A stretch of DNA of 6,861 nt from Solirubrobacteraceae bacterium (GTDB lineage Bacteria > Actinomycetota > Thermoleophilia > Solirubrobacterales > Solirubrobacteraceae). The notes beneath the pieces are model-generated. The model did no database searches. It was given only the letters and a program-made list of their open reading frames with translations, and was not told the DNA's origin. Every line of letters starts with the position of its first letter. Position 1 is the stretch's first letter. This document shows, piece by piece, positions 1-3,688 of the stretch. The position numbers and the translations under genes are program-made. The stretch spans positions 1-6,861 of the forward strand of contig JAICJK010000134.1 in assembly GCA_025928415.1 (NCBI GenBank), in the 5' to 3' direction.

Positions 1-112
1 AGGCTACGAGGCCGGGCCGGAGGGCCTCGAGATCCTCGTCTTCGGCGCGCCCGATCTCGGCGAGGATCCGCGCCAAGACGTGGAGGGCCGGCGCGACTGG
101 TGGGCTGACTGA
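1..112 (+). CDS. C-terminal end of a cupin-like protein (partial)
   Basis: An open frame enters from the left edge (first full codon at base 2) and ends at TGA 110-112, giving 36 residues. The readable part begins GYEAGPEGLEILVFGAP and ends in RRDWWAD. The pattern 'AGPEGLE-[IF]-L-[VA]-FGAP' followed by an acidic, tryptophan-containing tail is what I recall from the last beta strands and tail of small actinobacterial cupin-domain proteins, but the metal-binding cupin motifs lie outside the window. It reads in the same direction as the VOC gene 83 nt downstream, so the two may be co-transcribed. The reading frame is well supported; the family call rests on a short tail and is tentative. Confidence 0.55.
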   Translation, partial: GYEAGPEGLEILVFGAPDLGEDPRQDVEGRRDWWAD

Positions 113-183
113 CCAGCGCCGGGGCACGCCTCTGTCACGTCTGCTGCTCGCCGCTTGTCATGGGAGCAATGACCACGACAGAC

Positions 184-188
184 GGAGG
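184..188 (+). promoter_or_regulatory. Shine-Dalgarno site that sets the VOC gene start
   Basis: GGAGG sits 7 nt before the ATG at 196. Two earlier in-frame ATGs, at 160 and 169, have no comparable site (only GGGAG very close to 169). This favours the shorter, 125-residue product, which also begins right at the first beta strand of the VOC fold. Confidence 0.7.
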
Positions 189-195
189 CACAGCA

Positions 196-573
196 ATGCT
201 GGAGAAGGTCTTCTACACGAGCGTGCTCGTCAGCGACCAGGACAGGGCGCTCGACTTCTACACGAACGTCCTCGGCCTGGAGAAGCGCGTCGAGAACCCG
301 ACGCCCGACGGGCCGCGGTTCCTGACCGTCGGCGTCAGCGGGGACGACTTTCAGCTGGTGCTCTGGCCCGGGACACCGGGGCAGGCCGAGCCGGCGATGG
401 GACGCCCCCCGGCGTCGATCACGATCGAGACCGACGATTGCCGGACGACGGTCGAGGAGCTGAAGTCGCGCGGCGTCGAGTTCGTGTCGGATGTCCTCGA
501 GTTCCCCTGGGGCTACGTCGCGCAGTTCCAGGATCCCGACGGCAACCGGCTGCAGGTACGACAGGGCCGCTAG
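196..573 (+). CDS. VOC-family (glyoxalase/bleomycin-resistance/dioxygenase fold) protein
   Basis: This 125-residue protein is the usual size for a single-domain vicinal-oxygen-chelate protein. It shows the two expected beta-alpha-beta halves. The first half has VSDQDRALDFYTNVLGLE (about residues 12-29); the second has the helix TVEELKSRGVEF (85-96) and the closing motif FQDPDGNRLQV (111-121). Catalytic VOC enzymes carry a His near the first strand and a Glu in the final strand as metal ligands. Here the first strand reads FYTSVLV with no His, and the last position is Gln120 (NRLQV, not NRxE). A metal-dependent lyase or dioxygenase activity is therefore doubtful, and a binding or resistance-type role is as likely; the substrate cannot be told. 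I start it at ATG 196 because of the GGAGG site before it; an in-frame ATG at 160 would add 12 residues. It converges on the diguanylate cyclase gene. Confidence 0.88.
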   Translation: MLEKVFYTSVLVSDQDRALDFYTNVLGLEKRVENPTPDGPRFLTVGVSGDDFQLVLWPGTPGQAEPAMGRPPASITIETDDCRTTVEELKSRGVEFVSDVLEFPWGYVAQFQDPDGNRLQVRQGR

Positions 574-696
574 CCGCAGCCCGGCTCCCCGCGCCCGCAT
601 CGCGCCCGGCGCTGCCGAGAGGGCGCACCTCCGGCCGCGCCGGCGCGCCGGGCACCGCACGGCCCCGGGCGGCGCCGAGACCGGGCCGAGCGCCCA
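574..696. other. Convergent intergenic region with GC-rich inverted repeats
   Basis: This 123-nt gap lies between the stop codons of the VOC gene (+) and the diguanylate cyclase gene (-). It holds a 6-bp perfect inverted repeat, GCGCCC at 602-607 and GGGCGC at 621-626, with a 13-nt loop, and a 12-bp perfect palindrome CCGGCGCGCCGG at 640-651. Neither is followed by a T-run on either strand. A bidirectional terminator role is suggested by position only, since such palindromes are common by chance at this base composition. Confidence 0.3.
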
Positions 697-1845
697 TCAG
701 AGGTTGGGGCGTGGCCGGGTCTCCCGGTCGCGCTTGGCGGCGTACAGCGCGTCATCGGCCCGGGCGAGCAAGGATCCGAAGCTGTCGCCGTCGGCGAGTT
801 CGGCGAGCCCGGCGGTGATCGAGGCACCGGCTCGGCGTGTCTCCAGGACGGCCCGGATGGTGGAGATCCGGTCGGCCGCCACCCCGAGTGTCGTCTCCGA
901 GAGCGCGCAGACGAACTCGTCGCCACCCCAGCGCAACGTGATGTCGTAGGAGCGCATCGTCGAGACGATGGCCGCGGCTGCGTCGCGTAGGAGCGCATCG
1001 CCGCTCGCGTGCCCCTCGCTGTCGTTGACGGCCTTGAGCCCGTCGACGTCGATGATCGCGAGGACCATCGTCCTGCCAGAACGGCGCGAGCGGTCGATCT
1101 CGCCGATCACCGACATCTCCCCCGTCCCGCGGCGGAAGACGCCGGTCAGCTCGTCCAGCCCGGCGGAGAAGCGGTCCGCCGCAGCCGCTTCGCGTTCCGC
1201 CGCGGCGGCCGCGCGATCCGCGGCGGCGGCGAGTCGCTCCACGGCCGACTGTCGCCTGCGAGACGCCGCGGCCACCCGAAGCGCTCTCAGCCCGGCGCTC
1301 AGGTCATCGCTTTCGCCCGCCTCGGCAGCGCGTCGCTCGCGCTCGTCGGCCGCCCTGTCGCGCGCATCCGCCGCATCGTCGCGGGCCTGGGCGATGCGGT
1401 CGCGCGCCGCTGCGGCGACGTCGCGCACGCGGGCCGCCTCGTCCCGCGTGGACGCGCTCGCCAGCCTACGGCCGGTGACCTTCGACCGATCCGCCGCCGC
1501 AGCATCGCGCTCCTGACTGGCCGCGTCGCGTTCCAGGCGCGACGCCTGATGCGCCTGTGCGGTCGCCGTGGACTCGGGGTCGTGAGCCTGCTCCCGATCC
1601 GCCGCCGCCTGATCGCGGTCCGACGCCTGCTGATCGCGATCGGCGAGCGCCTGATCTTCGTCGGAGAGCATCTGATCCGTCTCCGAGGCCGCCTGGTCGA
1701 CATCGGCCTGGGTCTGGTCGAGGTCGGAGGTCGTCTGATCGATGTCTTGCTGGGACGCGGCCTTGGCATCGCGCCGCAACTCGACGATGGCGGCGGCCGG
1801 CGTCACGCTCCCATCACCATCGTTGCGGCCGCCCCGCTGCGTCAT
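697..1845 (-). CDS. Diguanylate cyclase (GGDEF) with N-terminal Asp-Gln heptad-repeat stalk
   Basis: This 382-residue protein is predicted to condense two GTP into c-di-GMP. The C-terminal GGDEF domain (about 226-375) has the DELTGVFRR entry, the metal/phosphate motif DVDGLKAVND (266-275, Asp266 first), the signature WGGDEF (306-311) and the usual ARADDALYAAKR end. RSYD at 298-301, five residues before GGDEF, matches the RxxD inhibitory site, so product inhibition is likely. Residues 36-86 are seven consecutive heptads of the form D-Q-x-x-[SA]-[DE]-x. They continue as Arg/Asp/Ala-rich heptads to about residue 225, predicting a long, highly charged helix or coiled coil. There is no signal peptide, membrane segment or known sensor domain. 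The start is ATG 1845-1843, which overlaps the STAS gene's TGA as ATGA. The frame stays open further upstream, but that stretch is arginine/proline-rich shadow sequence inside the STAS gene. Translation is probably coupled to the STAS gene. Confidence 0.92.
   Translation of the reverse strand: MTQRGGRNDGDGSVTPAAAIVELRRDAKAASQQDIDQTTSDLDQTQADVDQAASETDQMLSDEDQALADRDQQASDRDQAAADREQAHDPESTATAQAHQASRLERDAASQERDAAAADRSKVTGRRLASASTRDEAARVRDVAAAARDRIAQARDDAADARDRAADERERRAAEAGESDDLSAGLRALRVAAASRRRQSAVERLAAAADRAAAAAEREAAAADRFSAGLDELTGVFRRGTGEMSVIGEIDRSRRSGRTMVLAIIDVDGLKAVNDSEGHASGDALLRDAAAAIVSTMRSYDITLRWGGDEFVCALSETTLGVAADRISTIRAVLETRRAGASITAGLAELADGDSFGSLLARADDALYAAKRDRETRPRPNL
1588..1740 (-). repeat. 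Tandem 21-bp coding repeats (seven heptads) in the cyclase gene
   Basis: Codons 36-86 of the cyclase form seven imperfect 21-bp units, each starting with Asp-Gln codons (GAT/GAC-CAG), plus a final Glu-Gln. Unit sequences are DQTTSDL, DQTQADV, DQAASET, DQMLSDE, DQALADR, DQQASDR and DQAAADR. The first two positions are invariant and the fifth and sixth are small and acidic. The units drift from Thr/Val-containing to Arg-containing along the protein, which fits expansion by unit duplication followed by divergence. The copy number may vary between strains. Confidence 0.85.
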
Positions 1846-2321
1846 CGCGGGGGCCCCCGCAGTTCGGGCGCGAGGCCCACGGACGGAGAGGGCGCGTCGC
1901 GTGCCGTCGCGGCGAGCTGCAGGAGAACCTGCACCGGGGGTTGGGCGCCGTGAAGCTCGAGGACCTCCACCTGATCGCCGGCCGGCGTCAGGGTGAACAG
2001 CGCGTCGACATGGGCTGGACCACGCAGGACGATCAGGCGACGGCCGCGGTCCTGCGCGCTGGTGGTCGACTCTGCGATCACGTGAGCACCGCTTGCGTCC
2101 ATGAACTCGAGGCGCCTCAGGTCGAGCACGACGAGCCGCGCACGGGACGTGGCGGCGCGCAGCGTTCGCTCGAGGCGAGGAGCGGTGGCCAGGTCCAGTT
2201 CGCCGGTGGCGCGGATCCAAGCCGCGCCGAGCCCGCTCTCACTCCATTCGCAGGTAAAACCAGGTAACGCAGCGCGCTGGGCCGTGGCGACCGCGACATC
2301 AGGGGGAAGGCCCTTCCGCAT
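1842..2321 (-). CDS. STAS-domain protein, anti-sigma-factor antagonist type
   Basis: This is a 159-residue protein whose STAS domain spans about 25-135. Recognisable parts are GELDLATAPRLERTL (40-54), the strand VVLDLRRLEFMDASG (64-78) and the following helix AHVIAEST. In SpoIIAA/RsbV proteins the phosphorylated serine is the second Ser of D-S-S-G; here the motif is D75-A76-S77-G78, so Ser77 is kept. Phosphorylation by an RsbW-type kinase and binding of an anti-sigma factor is therefore possible, but no such kinase is in the window. The last 30 or so residues are Ala/Pro-rich and probably disordered. The start ATG at 2321-2319 has GGAGAG 4 nt upstream (2331-2326). Its TGA (1844-1842) overlaps the cyclase ATG by the ATGA arrangement, so the two proteins are probably made together and in fixed proportion. 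It could instead act as a non-sigma STAS partner for the cyclase. Confidence 0.88.
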   Translation of the reverse strand: MRKGLPPDVAVATAQRAALPGFTCEWSESGLGAAWIRATGELDLATAPRLERTLRAATSRARLVVLDLRRLEFMDASGAHVIAESTTSAQDRGRRLIVLRGPAHVDALFTLTPAGDQVEVLELHGAQPPVQVLLQLAATARDAPSPSVGLAPELRGPPR

Positions 2322-2420
2322 CTCACTCTCCAGTGCAACGAGAAGCAGGACAACGGAAGTCTGGAGATGATGCCGATCCCAAGCTACGAACCGACCGCAC
2401 CAAGACGCCCTCCGAAGACG

Positions 2421-2449
2421 AGTTTATCTCCCGGCTCCGCCCCGCGCAA
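2421..2449 (-). promoter_or_regulatory. Possible sigma-70-like promoter for the STAS-cyclase pair
   Basis: Read on the minus strand, TTGCGC (2449-2444) is followed after 17 nt by TAAACT (2426-2421). The -10 box lies in the only AT-rich patch of this gap. Matches to consensus are moderate (3/6 and 4/6). Transcription would begin near 2413, leaving a leader of about 90 nt before the STAS ATG. Confidence 0.3.
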
Positions 2450-2453
2450 TCCT

Positions 2454-2473
2454 CACCAGGACACCAGGACACC
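2454..2473. repeat. Short tandem repeat CACCAGGA x 2.5
   Basis: CACCAGGA occurs at 2454-2461 and 2462-2469, followed by CACC at 2470-2473. It lies just upstream of the possible STAS promoter and next to the hairpin at 2472-2489. It may be a pair of direct binding half-sites one helical turn or less apart (8 bp), or simple replication slippage. Confidence 0.5.
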
Positions 2474-2489
2474 GCGGAGTCGACCGCGG
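2472..2489 (-). terminator. Possible hairpin after the minus-strand DUF2294 gene
   Basis: CCGCGG at 2472-2477 and 2484-2489 form a 6-bp stem with the 6-nt loop AGTCGA, beginning about 22 nt past the stop of the minus-strand DUF2294 gene. No T-run follows, so this would be a GC-only hairpin of the kind often seen at actinobacterial gene ends. If it works, the STAS-cyclase pair is transcribed separately from the DUF2294 gene. Confidence 0.33.
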
Positions 2490-2510
2490 CGAGTCCGAGC
2501 CACCCGGAGC

Positions 2511-2966
2511 TCAGGAGGCCCGGCTCGACCTGCCTGCCGGGTCTGCGGGCGTCACGTGATCGTCGAGCAGATCGGTGGGGCCGAGGATGAACACCTCGCA
2601 CATGAGATCGGGATCCTGCTGGTTGCCACTCATGAACCCGACGACGTGCCGCCCCGTGGCTCGTTCGACGAGATCGCTGAAGCGCCGGCGCATGAGCTCT
2701 TGGAACTCCATGCGCTGTTGGATGACCGCCTCCCCGCGCCCGCCGTCGAGCAGCGTCTGCTCGACCCTGGAGAACCCGCCCCGCAGGACGCAGACCACGA
2801 GGTCGTCCTGGAAGTACGTCTTCGTGCGGGTCGGTCCCCGTCCGTAGAACTCCTTCAGCAGCGCGACCATCCCGTCGGAGATCGCAGTCAGCACCTCGCC
2901 GCGCCCGAGCGGACTCTCTCTCGCGTCAGGTGGAGACACGACCGACCCCCATTCGCACCAGGCCAT
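2511..2966 (-). CDS. DUF2294 / MpsC-like family protein
   Basis: This is a 151-residue soluble protein with no signal peptide or membrane helix. Residues 25-131 match the DUF2294 family, now named after MpsC of the staphylococcal mpsABC locus: ISDGMVALLKEFYGRGPTRTKT (29-50), DDLVVCVLRGGFSRVEQTLL (54-73), a helix with FQELMRRRFSDLVERATGR (88-106), then PDLMCEVFILGP (119-130). The family's biochemical role is not settled; MpsA and MpsB, which form a bicarbonate/cation transport system in Staphylococcus, are absent here. The N-terminus is uncertain. ATG 2966 has only a weak GAG upstream; GTG 2939-2937, 9 codons in, has GGGGG 7 nt before it and would give 142 residues, closer to the paralogue's N-terminal length. 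A C-terminal tail of about 20 residues (after FILGP) is Asp/Pro/Ser-rich. It is divergent from its own paralogue, which is unusual. Confidence 0.85.
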   Translation of the reverse strand: MAWCEWGSVVSPPDARESPLGRGEVLTAISDGMVALLKEFYGRGPTRTKTYFQDDLVVCVLRGGFSRVEQTLLDGGRGEAVIQQRMEFQELMRRRFSDLVERATGRHVVGFMSGNQQDPDLMCEVFILGPTDLLDDHVTPADPAGRSSRAS

Positions 2967-3103
2967 GATCTCACAGCCGAACCCGGCGCGTGGCGTCACG
3001 ATCGCGTCCTTGCCGGCATCGGCTACGCTGGGGCTCGACGTTCGCAGGCTTCGTCTCCCACCTCGCGCGCCAGCCCACATGGGGAGCGAGAGAGGAAGGC
3101 ACC
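2967..3103. promoter_or_regulatory. Shared divergent control region of the two DUF2294 genes
   Basis: The 137 nt between the two start codons must hold both promoters. No convincing -35/-10 pair is visible on either strand; TACGCT at 3024-3029 fits the TAnnnT form of a high-GC -10 box on the plus strand but lacks a -35. An imperfect palindrome, GTGGCGTCAC at 2990-2999, is a possible operator. Control by one regulator acting on both genes is inferred from the layout only. Confidence 0.35.
3093..3099 (+). promoter_or_regulatory. Ribosome binding site that sets the plus-strand DUF2294 start
   Basis: A purine run containing AGGAAGG ends 4 nt before ATG 3104, with the AGGA core 7 nt away. The frame is open back to an ATG at 2990, but the extra 38 residues are Arg-rich, lie in the control region and have no such site, so the start is placed at 3104. 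Confidence 0.7.
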
Positions 3104-3490
3104 ATGCCGGCCGCGGACCCGCCACTCGACGGAGACGCCCTCCTTTGTGCCGTGAACGACGCGCTGGTCTCGTTGCACGAGCGCTACCACCACCGCACGC
3201 CCGTGAGCGCCAAGACCACGATGCTGGGAGACGACCTGCTCGCCTGCGTGCTGGGGGGCGTCTACACCGACGTGGAGAAGACGATGATCGAGCTCCAGCG
3301 CAGCCCGGCGGTCCGAGAGACGCGCAGCGCGTTCCAGGACGCCATGCAGCACAAGTTCATCGAGATCGTCGAGACGCTCTCCGGCCGCGACGTGCTCGCG
3401 TTCATCAGCGACAGCCACGTCGGGCCTGACCTCGAGATCGAGATGTTCATTCTCGGCGCATCGCCCCCGACTGTCCCCGTCCTCGGCTGA
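3104..3490 (+). CDS. DUF2294 / MpsC-like family protein, divergent paralogue
   Basis: This 128-residue protein fits the usual family length. It aligns almost without gaps to the minus-strand DUF2294 protein: both keep R-x-P near residue 31-33, a KT pair (37-38 here), DDL (43-45), CVL-x-G (48-52), VE-x-T (57-60), FQ-x-x-M (77-81), VE followed by GR-x-V (89-97), and PDL-x-x-E-x-FILG (108-118). The two are therefore paralogues, but many positions differ, so the duplication is old or they were acquired separately. It has no signal peptide or membrane segment. Its function is unknown, as for the family. The HD-GYP regulator follows on the same strand after 198 nt, a gap with GC-rich palindromes, so it is not clearly an operon. 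Confidence 0.88.
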   Translation: MPAADPPLDGDALLCAVNDALVSLHERYHHRTPVSAKTTMLGDDLLACVLGGVYTDVEKTMIELQRSPAVRETRSAFQDAMQHKFIEIVETLSGRDVLAFISDSHVGPDLEIEMFILGASPPTVPVLG

Positions 3491-3688
3491 GGCAGGCAGC
3501 GCGCACATCAGCCAAAACGGCCCCGGGCCCTGTCGATCGACGCCACCTGACATGCGGCCGGTCCGGCCGGACTGCCGGTTTGGTGGCGGTATCCGGGTCC
3601 GACTCCGTGCAAAGTCGAGGGGCGGGTCCCACCGGGCCTCTCGATCGGGTAGTGGCTTGAGCAACCAGCAACGGAACGAGGCGACCGC
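3491..3688 (+). promoter_or_regulatory. Leader region of the HD-GYP/LuxR regulator with palindromes
   Basis: The gap contains three short perfect symmetries: GGCCC-C-GGGCC (3519-3529), GTCGATCGAC (3532-3541) and GTCCGGCCGGAC (3561-3572). The last is nested in a 15-nt symmetric block, 3555-3569. None is followed by a T-run. GGGTAG at 3647-3652 resembles the -10 box of SigB/SigF-type stress promoters, but no matching GTTT-like -35 box stands 14-16 nt upstream. The palindromes could be operators, perhaps for autoregulation by the LuxR-type protein made downstream. Confidence 0.35.

Noticed and set aside
155..183. TTGTCA at 155-160 as a -35 box for the VOC gene
   Set aside because: The hexamer is good, but 17 nt downstream there is only ACAGAC, which is not an acceptable -10 box, and the start site would fall almost on the ribosome binding site.
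4..660. Minus-strand open frame (218 codons) opposite the VOC gene
   Set aside because: It is antisense to a recognisable VOC gene, shows no family motif, and spans the upstream cupin-like end as well.
1588..1740. The 21-bp repeat as a CRISPR array
   Set aside because: Units are directly adjacent without spacers, in frame, and encode regular heptads.
1009..1953. Plus-strand open frame (314 codons) opposite the cyclase stalk
   Set aside because: Its Leu/Ile/Arg repeat pattern is only the mirror of the D-Q heptads on the other strand; it spans two real genes and has no ribosome binding site.
1846..2220. N-terminal extension of the cyclase frame to 507 residues
   Set aside because: The extra 125 residues lie fully inside the STAS gene in another frame and are Arg/Pro-rich; the ATGA overlap gives a natural start at 1845.
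2367..3155. Plus-strand open frame (262 codons) opposite the minus-strand DUF2294 gene
   Set aside because: The opposite strand matches a known family; this frame crosses the divergent control region and has no motif or ribosome binding site.
3578..3600. GTTT ... GGGTCC as a SigB/SigF-type promoter for the HD-GYP gene
   Set aside because: The spacing is 13 nt, short of the usual 14-16, and the -10 box is GGGTCC, not GGGTA-like.
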